A stretch of 64,000 nt of DNA from Liolophura sinensis. Its lineage: Eukaryota; Mollusca; Polyplacophora; Chitonida; Chitonidae. The notes below the pieces were generated by a model that was not told where the DNA came from, did not search any database, and was given only the letters and a program-made list of their open reading frames with translations. Made by a program: the position numbers and the translations under genes. Shown here piece by piece: positions 46,683 to 57,821 of this stretch; position 1 is the stretch's first letter; each line of letters starts with the position of its first letter. The DNA lies in contig NC_088304.1 in the NCBI RefSeq assembly GCF_032854445.1, positions 33,162,810-33,226,809 on the forward strand. Direction: 5' to 3'.

Positions 46683-48165
46683 GCCGTTAGGCTTTCCCTA
46701 GATGACTAGGGGCTGCTTTTTGTGAGATTTGCTTTGCACTCGTTGTGGTTAAATCGGGAACATCGACGGCTATAAAACGAGTTTGAGGTTCCTAATTATG
46801 CCTTGCTCGCTGCAATTATCTCGGACACAAAACAGACTCGATTAACAAGCCAAGCTAATATTATCTTATCACAGAGTCGCACGTGCGGCGGAAGGTTTAC
46901 CGGTTTGCTCCACCCACGGCTTTAATGAGGCTGTCTGGCTAAATTTACATTGCCTTCCCATGATGCACAAGGGCAGTTCATTAATAGTTATGTGCTTCTT
47001 TTTGCAGTGCCTCTGGTCAGTTGATAGATTCAGTATAGCCCATCTTGCATTACAAATGATGTATTTTCCAAGTTAAACTTTGCTGTCAGTTTGGACACTT
47101 TTCATGTTGACAAACTGCTCTCACATGACTGTAAATTCCAGCCAGTTGCGTGATTATATGTACATAAGAAAGGCGTGGTAAAACATTGCCGCAGTTAAAC
47201 ATAATGCTTAAACGAATTGTCTATGTAATTCGAAGTTAAGTCAGTACTATGAAGTTATAGCAGGTTCTTTTATTTACACTGCATTTGTCTATAGATTAAC
47301 AACATTTTTCATAGTAGAGTACATCTATTTACACCATTTTCACCTGTCGTTATACATAGATCAGAATATCCTGTATGAATGCAGGGATTTTATAAAGTGC
47401 ACTTTCCCCGACATTATATGACGTAATGGTTGAAACAACTGTAATGGCTTAGTTTCCTGTTGTTCTCTGTAAAACCGCTCCTGCATGGACAAAAAATTAC
47501 AAGTCTTTTCCGTGTTATTTTAGGACGGAGGCGTTATTCAGTCAGGTGATATATCATAACGCACCCATATAGCAAAAGAAAATGGATTTATAAATATAGC
47601 ATGTCAAACAGGACAATTGTTTACGTGGAATTTAAATATACGTGGAATTTAAATACTCCTCGGGCTGCATATATATATATATATATAATATGTGTGAATT
47701 TGTACATACATGTTTGTATATAATGTTCGACGTGTGTCCCGCCAGGTTACGTATCCTGAACTTTGCCAGCAACTGCACCAGCCTGTGAGCGGTGAACAAG
47801 GGTTGGGCTATGGCGGATGTTGAGTTTACACGTTTGTTTATTTCATTATTTATTTACTTTGATTGGCGCTTTCTCCCGTACTCAACACGGTAGCGGTAAG
47901 GTTTTTGAGAGGATAAACATTGTAAGCCTGCAGGTATCCGCGGTAAAACTGAAGGAAGCCGCGTAAACCCAAAGTAATTCCCCACCCCCCCCCCTCCCAA
48001 AAAAATTTAGAGTATAATATTGAAACAGTATTATTGTTAATAGGGATTACACTTTCTGAATATAGCACAGGTTCTAGTGCTGAAACAGTATTATCGTTAA
48101 TATGGATTACACTTTCGGAATATAACCAGAACTCTGAGGTCGCTGGTTCGAAACCCGCAGTGATC
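46683..48165. other. Intergenic upstream of gene C
   Basis: Contains a SINE tail scrap (-) at 47830-47895 (tttactttgattggcgcttt), a short AT run at 47667-47685, a C-run at 47985-47998, and a duplicated segment (cagtattattgttaatag.. at 48027 and cagtattatcgttaatat at 48086, 59 bp apart). No gene. Confidence 0.5.
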
Positions 48166-48308
48166 TCAGCCAAAGGTCTGCAGCAACCTGCGGATGGTCG
48201 TAGGTTTCCCCCCGGCTCTGCCCGGTTTCCACCCACCATAATGCTGGCCGCCGTCGTATAAGTGAAATATTCTTGAGTGCGGCGTAAAACACCAATCAAA
48301 TAAATAAA
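48110..48308 (+). mobile_element. SINE-I body and tail joined to a different tRNA-like head
   Basis: gaggtcgctggttcgaaacc (B-box-like) precedes the standard SINE-I body from gcagcaacctgcggatggtc and a good tail. The same head sequence recurs alone at 48474-48510 (gaggtcgctggttcgtaatc). Confidence 0.75.
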
Positions 48309-48374
48309 TCATTTGTGATCATCAGAGAGGTAATGCATGTTCGCTGTAAAGTCTACCGGTCAACTACCTTCTAT

Positions 48375-48530
48375 TTTTGTGGAAGGCCTGTTGGTCAAGT
48401 GGTCGAGTGGTCGAGTGATCTAGACGGTTGACATGTATTGCTGGCTATTTGGTGTTTGAATCTGAGGAACCTGAGGTCGCTGGTTCGTAATCCGCAGTGG
48501 TCTCAGCCAAGTTTCTGAGCTCTGGATGGA
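48375..48530 (+). mobile_element. tRNA-like SINE head without body
   Basis: gttggtcaagtggtcgagtg (A-box-like, internally duplicated) and ggttcgtaatccgcagtggt (B-box-like) match the head at 48.1 kb. Confidence 0.5.
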
Positions 48531-48659
48531 ACCATCCACTTTGCTACATATGTCTGGCCATCCTTCCGAAGGACAAAAAACCGTTAGACTGTTCCGTCAG
48601 GTGGTTCTCATACGACAGATACGTAAGGTCACGTTTCGTTTTATTGTTTCAGTGTGAAA

Positions 48660-48845
48660 ATATTCAGAGGTACGCTGAAGATCTTCGGAAATGCGTGAGA
48701 CGTTTTCGGAGATGCGAAAAGGGTCTTCGGAGCTGTGTAAAGGATCTTCGGACTATCTCCATAGGCATAATTGATCTTCAGGGATATATAAAACATCTTC
48801 AGACATGGGTAAAGGTTCATCAAAGATGCTAGAGATGGGTAAAAG
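48660..48845. repeat. Degenerate 27-30-bp tandem repeat
   Basis: Six or so imperfect units built round gatcttcggaaatgcgtgag; irregular in length. Confidence 0.7.
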
Positions 48846-48862
48846 ATTAGTCACTTAAAATG

Positions 48863-49028
48863 GATCTCCGGCCGTACGTGGGAAGGTCTTGCAGCAACCT
48901 ACGGATGGTCGTGGGGGTCTCCAGGGCTCTGCCCGATTTCCTCCCACCACAATGCTGGCCACCGTCGTATAAGTGAAATATTCCTGAGTATGGCGTAAAA
49001 CACCAATCAAATAAATAAGTAAATATAT
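48863..49028 (+). mobile_element. SINE-I, 5'-truncated
   Basis: Starts at tctccggccgtacgtgggaa and runs through body and tail (gtatggcgtaaaacacc, aaat). Confidence 0.88.
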
Positions 49029-49109
49029 AAAAATGGCTGCCAATCCATCAATTGTCCAAACTAACAACCAACCAGTCAATCAATCACTGAGAGGTTATAG
49101 TAAGAAAAA

Positions 49110-49290
49110 AGTCAATATAATGTGACTGGGTGGGGTGTCATCTGGTGTCTTCGGCATGATACTTCAGTGGAGAAAGCACTTTGGCAGCATGGACTCACCC
49201 TGCCACAAGAAGATAAAGTATACGTACACACCTGATGGCTCATAGTTGTAACTGAAAGAATGTAAAACCCCAAGCATACACGCATATGCA
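49110..49290 (-). repeat. Dispersed repeat R4, inverted copy
   Basis: gtgactgggtggggtgtcat, then gcatgatacttcagtggaga and ccctgccacaagaagataaa, is the reverse of the element at 7.05-7.24 kb. Confidence 0.65.
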
Positions 49291-49514
49291 GGTCACATGT
49301 CTGACGTGTTCATTAGTGCAAAATCGTTTCCTTTGTTGTCTATGAGTAAAGATCCAATAGCAAAAACACACTTAAATTTATCTAAATCCTGTCCATAGTG
49401 ACAAAAATAGCTGTCAATGAACATAATGCACTAGGAAGGTTCGCAAATAGATCTTGATAAAAAGCGGAAATATATCGTTGAGAACGACACTATGACAAGA
49501 TTAATTCTACTATG

Positions 49515-49770
49515 CTAAAAGGCCAAGTGGTTAGCATACTTACGCACCTCTCATCAAATGCGGTTGCTCTGAGTTCATCCTCATACAGGCTTCCTTACCT
49601 TATTTATTTTGTTTATTTTAATGCCATACTCAAGATTTGTATATTTATTCGATGGAGGTTAGTTTTATAACTGCATTGAGGAAACCGAAGTGCTTGGAGT
49701 AAACCACCGAGCATTAGCAAGTTGGTGACGAACTTCCCAACATACGCCATATTGGTGTAAGACCAGAGAG
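49515..49770. mobile_element. SINE head (+) adjoining a SINE-II element (-)
   Basis: 49518-49600 carries a SINE-I-type head (aaaggccaagtggttagcat, ctctcatcaaatgcggttgc). From 49605 a reverse-strand tail leads into the SINE-II body (gaggaaaccgaagtgcttgg, agtaaaccaccgagcattag). Confidence 0.6.
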
Positions 49771-50064
49771 TTTCAGCGAGAACGCAAAAGGCCACACGAG
49801 TACCGTCTGTGTCAACGAGACTCCACAAGAACGTAGAGGGAGAAGGAGAGGATGGGGGCATTAATGCTTTTCCTGTCCAAGTCAAAACAGCTTTAAAGCC
49901 GCCGTACTGGAACACTTGCCGCCTCTGATAACTGAGACAAATATATTATGTTTGTAGTGCCAGGAACTCGTCGAGTAGTGACGGCGCTTTCCGCAATTTA
50001 TTGTTTTGCCAAACATTAATTACTATTTACATGTATAATCTATTGCTCTCTGATTGGCAATTGG

Positions 50065-50225
50065 CCATGGGTTAAGTGGCGTGTAATTTGCTAGCATTTA
50101 AGAATTTACATGAACAGAATAAAACTGTAACTGGGGAAAATTAAAAAGAGACCGCATTTCACCAGTTACGTGTGACGATTTACCGCTGCTTTTATTCTCT
50201 ACACTAAGTCTTTTATTACCTTGTA
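50065..50225 (+). repeat. Dispersed repeat R2
   Basis: ggccatgggttaagtggcgt, then tacatgaacagaataaaact, gaccgcatttcaccagttac and cgctgcttttattctctaca. Confidence 0.68.
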
Positions 50226-50252
50226 ATTATGTATATAAATTCGCTTATCTTG

Positions 50253-51003
50253 GGATTAGACGCCGTATAAACACAGCGCAGTTCTAAAATCGCGGGGTTA
50301 GACTACGTATAAACATGGCGCAATTCTAATATCGTGGAGTTAGAGCCGTATAAACATTGCGCAGTTCTCATATCGCTGGGTTAGAGGCCGTATAAGCATG
50401 GCGCAGTTCTAATATCGCGGGGCCAGAGGCCTAATAAAAATGGCTCAATTCTAATATCGCGGAGTTAGAGCCGTATAAACATTGCGCAGTTCTGATATCG
50501 CGGGGTTAGAGGCCGTATAAACATTGCGCAGTTCTGATATCGCGGGGTTAGAGGCCGTATAAACATGGCGCAGTTCTCCTATCGCGGGGTTAGAGCCGTA
50601 TAAACATGGTGTAGTTCTAATATCGCGGGTTAGAGGCCCTATAAACATTGCGCAGTTCTGATATCGCGGAGTTAGAGGCCGTATAAACATTGCGCAGTTC
50701 TGATATCGCGGGGTTAGAGACCGTATAAACATGGCGCAGTTCTCCTACCGCGGGGTTAGAGCCGTATAAACATGGTGCAGTTCTAATATCGCGGGTTAGA
50801 GGCCGTATAAACATGGTGCAGTTCTAATATCGCGGGTTAGTGGCCCTATAAACATTGCGCAGTTCTGATATCGCGGGGTTAGAGGCCGTATAAGCATGGC
50901 ACAGTTCTAATATCGCGGGGTTAGAGGCCATATAAACATTGCGCAGTTCTAATATCGCGGGGTTAGAGGCCATATAAACATGGCGCAGTTCTAATATCGC
51001 CGC
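50253..51003. repeat. 42-bp minisatellite, about 18 copies
   Basis: The unit is gcgcagttctaatatcgcgg followed by ggttagaggccgtataaacatg, with 40-41-bp versions. Variants at two positions (gcgcag/gtgcag; taatat/tgatat/tcctat) recur in blocks: the order at 50480-50630 is repeated at 50650-50800, suggesting duplication of a block of about four units. Confidence 0.95.
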
Positions 51004-51578
51004 CTTGTTAATTTTAGACAGTGGCAATAGAAGCGTAACATACTTTCTTGTGGCAAGATATTGTGTATAGTATAAATATGGACCTTTACATGTTTAAACA
51101 TAAATTGGTGTGGATTAAGCACAGGGTTTGACATATCAGTTACTACATACAAATGTAATCTGTAAAACAAATGACGACTTTGGTGACTCCTGACTACTTC
51201 TACTTTCAGGTGAGTATCTTTTTTTAAAATTGTATATGATTTTTGGAGATTGTGATGCTAATTGCATTGATGAAACTGGTCTTTGGGAACTTGACTTTGA
51301 GTATTGTTATACTGGTTGATGACCTGAACTTGTGATTTGCATACTTTACATATTACTTTGTCATGTAGCTGGCAAATTTGCTGACCTAAAGCCGCCTGAA
51401 GAACTAGCGGTAAGAATTGGAATCCGGTCTGCTTTTTCACTGGAGAAAAGCTCGTCCGCTGCGGTGTAAAACATTACGCATGAGTCAGCAACTGTGTCTT
51501 AAACACTGTTAAAATCAGTCCAGATAAAGCTTTTGAACATATTCAGGAGTTCTCGAACATGCAAAAAGTTGAACTGTA
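51004..51578. other. Intergenic downstream of gene D
   Basis: Nothing recognised. Confidence 0.4.
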
Positions 51579-51579
51579 A

Positions 51580-51815
51580 ATGCTTATAACACAGGAGCCT
51601 CTCACCATTGCAGTCCTTGTGAGTTCAAGTCCAGCTCAAGCTTTCTTACTCTGCGGTCAGACGTGGGAAAGTCTGGCAGAAAACCTGCAGATGGCCGTGG
51701 GTTCCCCCGGGCTCTGCCTGGTTTCCTCGCACCATAATGCTGACTGGCGTTATATAAGTGAAATATCCTTGAGTACGGCGTAAAACACCAATCAAAAGAA
51801 AATACATGCCTATAA
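51580..51815 (+). mobile_element. SINE-I with target-site duplication
   Basis: atgcttataa (51580-51589) and atgcctataa (51806-51815) flank the element. It begins after the A box, keeps the B box (agttcaagtccag) and has a normal tail. Confidence 0.85.
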
Positions 51816-52095
51816 TGATGGAGTGTATACTACACTAATATATGCCCAATTATAACAGTCATATCCTACGCAAATTAAGCGTAAAGAATGCAGCCTATAC
51901 CGTGTAGTCATTTGTCAGCTATATGCATATACATTTACACACTGTGCAGCCGAAGGATGAATAAATTAGCATATTCATGAGCTGATGTAGGCGTTCTGAT
52001 CTCCTCACCTCATGGGTCGGTTAACTGAGGGCATTAGTAATTACACTGCACAGTTGCAAACAAACCACGATACAATAATATAAGAAAATACTTGC

Positions 52096-52333
52096 AGCCA
52101 GGAGTAAAAGTAGAGTAGCAAAGACAGTGTGGTAATTGGCAAATGGTCACAAGTAGTCGGTGCATACACATTATACCAACGTGTTGAATAGGGTCACAAG
52201 TAGTCGGTGCATACACATTATACCAACGTGTTGAATAGGGTCACAAGTAGTCGGTGCATACACATTATACCAACGTGTTGAATAGGGTCACAAGTAGTCA
52301 GTGCATACACATTATACCAACGTGTTGAATAGC
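52096..52333 (-). repeat. R2 copy with an internal 47-bp array, four copies
   Basis: ggagtaaaagtagagtagca and gtgtggtaattggcaaatgg are R2 in reverse orientation. At its centre, ggtcacaagtagtcggtgca + tacacattataccaacgtgttgaatag is present four times (52145-52333) with one base difference. This is a third case of an array growing from R2. Confidence 0.9.
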
Positions 52334-52554
52334 CATATACAGCCTGATATTTCGTCGACATAATCAATATTGTCAATACGTGCATTGGTAATTTGACGAC
52401 GTCAATCGTTGGGGCCATGTATTCGTCGCGTTAAACTAGATCACCACGTTAGATACACAGACAGCTGCAATCAAATCGCAACTGAGATGCATATTTTGAG
52501 TATCCACAACTTATAAAGTGGCATATGATTCCAATCACTCAATTGTCTAGGATA

Positions 52555-52689
52555 TTCCTTACCTCTTTCCACTATCGTTGGTAACGGTTTCTGTTTCAGT
52601 CAAATCAGTCTTACTTTCTAATTTTATATACTTTCTAAGTTCTTTGGTGGTTTGTGTTAAATATCGTTTTTAGAATTGGCCTTATGATT
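52555..52689 (+). repeat. Dispersed repeat R3, truncated
   Basis: ttctttggtggtttgtgtta and tttttagaattggccttatg match R3. The next element (a SINE) interrupts it. Confidence 0.6.
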
Positions 52690-52895
52690 ATTTAACTGTG
52701 CCTCCCACCAATGCCGTCGATGTGAGTTCAAGTCCAGCTTATGCCGGCTTCCTCTCCGGCCTTACGTGGAAAGGTCTGACAGCAACCTGCGGATGATCCT
52801 GAGTTTCCCCGGGGCTTAGCTCGGTTTCCTCCCACCATAATGCTGACCGCCGTCGTAAATGAATAAGTACAATAGTCATGAGTACGGCGAAAATC
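52690..52895 (+). mobile_element. SINE-I, head-truncated
   Basis: Starts at gtgcctcccaccaatgccgt, with B box gagttcaagtccag, body, and a degraded tail (gagtacggcgaaaatcaata). Confidence 0.82.
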
Positions 52896-52922
52896 AATAG
52901 AAACATTTGGAAATATCTCCTA

Positions 52923-52928
52923 TTTATT
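52923..52928 (-). terminator. Polyadenylation signal of gene D
   Basis: Reverse-strand AATAAA 112 nt beyond the gene D stop codon. Confidence 0.5.
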
Positions 52929-53039
52929 TAGAGTTCACAATCTTTACGAAGATGTTACTTCAAATATAGCAGGCGTTATGTAAGACAGTCCCATGTGAAA
53001 ACTGGCGAAATCTCTTAGACGGCTCAGTCTTCATAATTA

Positions 53040-53103
53040 TCATATTTCCGATAACGCAGACGTCAGAATCATTAGCACGATACCCACCACGTTGAACGGT
53101 GTC
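53040..53103 (-). CDS. Gene D exon 3 of 3: hydrophobic C-terminal tail
   Basis: The acceptor is tttgttttcattatag on the reverse strand. The phase-2 join gives TT|G (Leu) and then TPFNVVGIVLMILTSALSEI before TGA. The hydrophobic part (VVGIVLMILTSAL) lies at the very end, after the small residues Ser-Arg-Gly in the previous exon, which fits a GPI-anchor signal or a minimal membrane anchor. Size (64 nt), phase and character match gene A exon 3. The identification rests on this match and on the splice sites; a transcript would confirm it. Confidence 0.62.
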
Positions 53104-53431
53104 CTATAATGAAAACAAAACAAAACAGAATTTATATTCATGTCACTTTTACAATCGACTTAATTAAATCAGACTTCCATTGTTTGTTTCTATGAGGCTT
53201 AGGGTTGATTACAGCTTCAACTTTCTGTCGCATCATGTTGGTATCTCTGTGCGGTAGGCCGGACCGATGCCAGCGTATTTATAGTACTTCTTAACTGGAG
53301 CACCATGCCAAAAAACAAAAGATATGTCATGAAGTTGACTTTCAACATAGTCTTGGTACATTTGCAGTGTTGGCACTAGGTCAACTTCGTCTACCTTTAT
53401 TCAATATTTTATGACTAGATTGTTGTTTTAA

Positions 53432-53730
53432 TATAATTAAGGGCGTACAGCACAGACGGTAAAACCAGAGCAGTGGCGGCAGTGTGATAGCTGGCAAGTG
53501 GTCCAAGTGAACGGTGAAACACTGCTTCTTGTGCAGCATGGTGAGTAAAACCGGAGCAGTGATGACAGTGTGATAGCTGGCAAATGGTCACATGTAACCA
53601 GTGAAGTATGACCTCTTGTCAATTTGGCTCAGTCAGTTGTTCATGTAACTGCATGATGGTGGCAAATCACACGCTCTCTAGCACCATGGCTTCAGCAGAA
53701 TTGCAATTTATTAGACGTCACTGGCCTAGA
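53432..53730 (-). repeat. Dispersed repeat R2, full length, with partial internal duplication
   Basis: Reverse orientation from gggcgtacagcacagacggt to attagacgtcactggcctag. A central part of about 95 bp (gtaaaaccagagcagtggcg, gtgtgatagctggcaagtgg) is present twice. It lies in intron 2 of gene D, in the sense direction of the gene. Confidence 0.8.
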
Positions 53731-54270
53731 ATTGTATTAACATACAATAACATTAAAACAAAGCAAAGTCATGCTCAACAAGGCGGCCAGTTTTATGGAT
53801 TTTGACTGATATGAAATCTTCCAGTTTTGATGAGCAGACAAAGTGGCGTGACTAACGCTTTGTTTGTCTGGCTGTTACCAGGAATATTTGCCCAAAGATG
53901 AGAATCTAGTCATCCTAACTGGCATCTTTATAACAATCATCAATCTTCAAGGATATTTCAGGTCAACAGTAGTGTGATCAAATTTCAAAACAATGTTCCG
54001 CAGAAATGACCAGTCAGTATTCGAATTGTGCCCTTTCTAAAAGGGTAAATAATGCAGGAAATTAATACGGAGTCATGTGCAAAAAGAGCACTTACTAAGC
54101 AGTTTTCAAAGATGTTGGAATAAAAATTTGATCTGTATTATCATTCTGGTTTATATATATGTACGCTGTCTTTATTAAAAACAATTATATGACTCATACA
54201 GCTGCGCTTGTATCTGCCGATATATTAAACTGATCAATTTTGTTCAACACGATGCATAGACATACCCTAC

Positions 54271-54474
54271 AGACACGACTTAGTGGAATAAAGACACGAC
54301 TTAGTGGAATAAAGACACGACTTAGTGGAATAAAGACCCGACTTAGTGGAATAAAGACACGACTTAGTGGAATAAAGACACGACTTAGTGGAATAAAGAC
54401 CCGACTTAGTGGAATAAAGACACGACTTAGTGGAATAAAGGCACGACTTAGTGGAATAAAGACAGGACTTAAGG
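54271..54474. repeat. 21-bp minisatellite, about 9.7 copies
   Basis: The unit is agacacgacttagtggaata + a; only acacga/acccga/gcacga changes are seen. It lies in intron 2 of gene D. Confidence 0.95.
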
Positions 54475-55374
54475 TCTGCTTCCACCAGAGCGGTTGCTTT
54501 TCCCGCCGCGGCTTGAGCAGCGTTTAAAACATGGTGAAGTGTGCCCACCACATGCGATTCTGACCGGAAATCACAGCGCGAGAAAAGCAAATTTCTGCTT
54601 CAAAAATCGACATGGAAACTCATAGAATTCTAATTCGCCTTATCATGTAGCATTGGATATTTTCAACTTCCAAAATTATTGTCTCTTGTAGGTCCAATAA
54701 ATAATGTATATGTACGCCGACTCAATACACGACAATTTCTACCAATCAATCAAACCAAAGACGCAACGGGAAACGTAGAGAAATCACCGAAGGAGTGACT
54801 GTACGCGAAAAACGCTGCGATTATTTGCAGTGCGATTTCCGCTCCGATTTAAGTGGATACGGTTGTACTTATGATGTAACATTGGTGGATAGTTTATAGG
54901 AAACTGCGAAGCTCCAGGCAGCCGTTTACCTTTTCCATCTTACCTTTTATTTTTAATACCATAACGAATTTCCTGTCACGCCGTCGTTACGAAAGAGGGA
55001 TGATTTCAGTTTTGACATAGTAAATCATCTTTACTTGAACCGGAATATACCCAAAAATTCCGCCCAAGGCGTGTATATGTGTAAGTGTCTAAATGTTACG
55101 AGTGCAGTTCTTTTTTGAACTATATATTGACGGAGATTTCAGAATCTCTGGCACTCGGCTTCATTCTTGTCTCTAATTCCAGTTATATAACGCGATGTGA
55201 GGGGATGTATATCCACCGTGTTGAATTAGATTACCGCATTGGATATATGAACAGTTACAATGAAAGCGTAACTAAAATCCATATATTGATTAACGACGTA
55301 TGAACTAGCATGACACATACCGCATGATTTGGAATTGATTTAATTCGCTTACCCTAACCATAACATTCCTGGCG
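54475..55374. other. Gene D intron 2, unassigned
   Basis: No supported exon or repeat. Confidence 0.4.
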
Positions 55375-55545
55375 TCTTCTTGAAAACAGTTGATTGCTTC
55401 TCCTTACCTGAATCCGTCATAATTTCTTATCTTACACACTTTCTTAATTTTTATGGTGTGTGTTGAACATAACCTTGGGAATTGGCTTTACGATTATTGA
55501 CCCGGAACGAGCAATATGGTCAATGGCTGGTACACACTTTCGACG
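55375..55545 (+). repeat. Dispersed repeat R3
   Basis: ttgattgcttctccttacct, then tttatggtgtgtgttgaaca and gggaattggctttacgatta. Confidence 0.62.
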
Positions 55546-55739
55546 CTTATATAGCGGATTTTACTTTTCATTTTTTTAAAAATCTGTTTATTAAAGCTTT
55601 TTTAATGATGTATTATTTAGTGTGGTGAGTGGCGAAGTATATTTCAAGCAGCGTAAGGGAACGTAATTACAAGTGAACAGTTCAACTGTAATGCGTGCTC
55701 TGAATAACACGCGAACGTTACAGCTTAGATTTTACTTAC

Positions 55740-57339
55740 AAAGTTGTTCCCCTTGACACGCTCTTCTCCGTTCTCTCACCGCGGCGAAAATCTGACGTGC
55801 TGCTGCCAGATGATGTCGCATCGACCATAGATGTAATCGTTGACTCTTCGGACGTCAACATGGCAGAGCTGATCATCGTGGACTGAGGATCATTCACCAG
55901 CTTATCTAATATACTGCTGATAACACTTTCCTGAAGCGCAGCCTCTGATGTTGTAGTTCTTGCTGTTGTTGTTGTTGCCTTTGTTTTTTGCACAATGCCT
56001 GATGCAGTCGATGAAGGAGATGCTTGGAAGAGATTGCCCAATATGTTTAGCACTTGATTCTGGCTAAGTGGAGGTTTCTTTGTGGGCTGATTAGTCACTG
56101 TAATAGCAGCTGCAAAAGTAGTTTTTCGGCTTTCCCTTGTAGGCCTACTCGAAGAACTGCCTTCTGTCGTTATAAACGTTGACTCTGGCACCACGCGTGT
56201 AAATGTCGTAGATGATACATACTTGGATGATTGATTTGATGAAGGCAGTGGTGTCGTGACTGCTTTCTTAAGTAAGACATTGACAATTCCACCCACAATA
56301 ACTTTAACATAACTCTCTTTCTTTGTAACAGGGGCATCGCTTACAAATGTTGAATCTGGTACTTTGCGCGTAAGCGGTAATGGTGTCACATAGGCGGCTG
56401 TTTCAGATGTCAGTGGCGATGGCGATGTGTCCGTAGTCTTATGTAAGACTTTGATAATTCCATCAACGATGTCTCTGACGTAATTTTCCTTCTTTGTTAC
56501 CGCGGCATCGGTTAAAGACGATATTTCCGGTGCCACTGTTGTTGTTGTTAATGTAGACTGATTTGAAGAGGGCCTGGTTCCATTTTGATAAAGTAAACCT
56601 TTAAGAATACTTTGCAAATCTGTTTTCACAAGGACGGGTTTGACAGTTGTTGTTGCTGTTGTGGGGATAGTTGTAGTCTCTAGAGAAGTGAAAGACTTTC
56701 TCAACAGTTGCAAAATGACGTTAAAACCTGTCAGATTCAAATTTGAGCTCGCATCATGCAATACGTTTGGCCTTTCCGGATTAGCTAGAACTGGTGATTC
56801 ACTTGTGCTCTCTTGCATGGGCAGTGTTCGAGGGAAATTCATGCTAGTAAAGACTTCTTCTTGTGTCTGCTGGGTTAAAGCTGAATCAGGAGATAACGCT
56901 GTAGAATTACCATTTGCCGTTGCAGGAAGGGGCGTAACTCTGGCCGTCACATTAGCGCTATTTCTTTCTTTGTCCACCTTGTTGTTCTCAGTTATTCCGC
57001 TAGGCGAGAATTCTGTGGTTTTTGGAAAAGATGTAACAGTATTTTCCATAGAAGTTCTTGCTGGCGACGGTGTTTTGCCCAAAGCATCCCCAATATTTGT
57101 TCTTGCATTTGTTGCTGATATTGTATCTTCCAAAGACCCACTCCCAACTTCTTTTGTTACTGGGTGAGTAATATTGCCATTTTTTTGCCTTAAGGGGCCA
57201 TTGGTCTGAAAAAACGATACCAGCGTGTTGTTCTTGAAAGACTGGGATACGACTGTATCAGGATCGGGAGGTATGGAAGTCGTGACATCAACTTGATTAA
57301 CCAACCTTGCCAATGCTTGAGATAAACCGTCAAGCCCAT
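55740..57339 (-). CDS. Gene D exon 2 of 3: helix-plus-mucin repeat region
   Basis: The acceptor ttgattctttgttaacag gives a phase-1 join, completing A|AT (Asn36). The exon encodes residues 36-568 and the split codon of 569. Short amphipathic helices, typically I/L-L-x-x-L patterns, recur at about 36-53 (GLDGLSQALARLV), 239-250, 276-287, 321-335, 378-394, 462-473 and 504-518 (SVISSILDKLV). They are separated by Thr/Ser/Pro-rich linkers with N-x-S/T sites. Residues about 315-370 and 372-427 are a direct duplication (VTKKENYV and VTKKESYV versions). There are no cysteines in this exon. It ends acttt|gtaagt in phase 2, and reading on gives TTG TAA within the donor. No known family was recognised; a secreted or cell-surface mucin-like protein is the best description. 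Confidence 0.82.
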
Positions 57340-57574
57340 CTGTTAACAAAGAATCAAAAAATACAGTTTGGGATTTTGTTTGTTTCATTCTGTCTGTTTT
57401 CTGGGCGTAGTTATACTTGCAAAACGTGTATGTGTTCTTACCACAGATCTCTGACTGACAAGTTTTGTTAGCCTATCAAAAAAAGTTGAATTTCCAAGAA
57501 ATATTAACATTTTGACGAAATTTGTTTTATGAATCAAAATTAAAACGTTTTATTAAATTATTTGGACCGAAATT

Positions 57575-57615
57575 GTCTTGAGTACAGCGTGAAAGAACAA
57601 TGAAATAAATAAAAA
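57575..57615 (+). mobile_element. SINE tail relic
   Basis: cttgagtacagcgtgaaaga and aaat units in intron 1 of gene D; no body. Confidence 0.55.
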
Positions 57616-57821
57616 TATTGAGTGATTTCGGACGGAAACCAGTTTTTAAACCTGAGGCAGGTTGTTCGAAAGTGTGGAAACGTTAAACAAGCTCAAATCT
57701 TAATACCAAAATTGCTCGATTGCAACAAATAATGAGATTTTAGACAGAAGGTAATACAGAGCTTAATTGTTTACCCAATTAAGTTAAACCCTAACTTTTG
57801 TAACATATAGACTATACGTAC

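Noticed and set aside
49613-49915. 100-codon reverse frame
   Set aside because: Largely derived from a SINE-II element.
56640-57167. 175-codon plus-strand hydrophobic frame
   Set aside because: Antisense shadow of the gene D Thr/Ser-rich exon.
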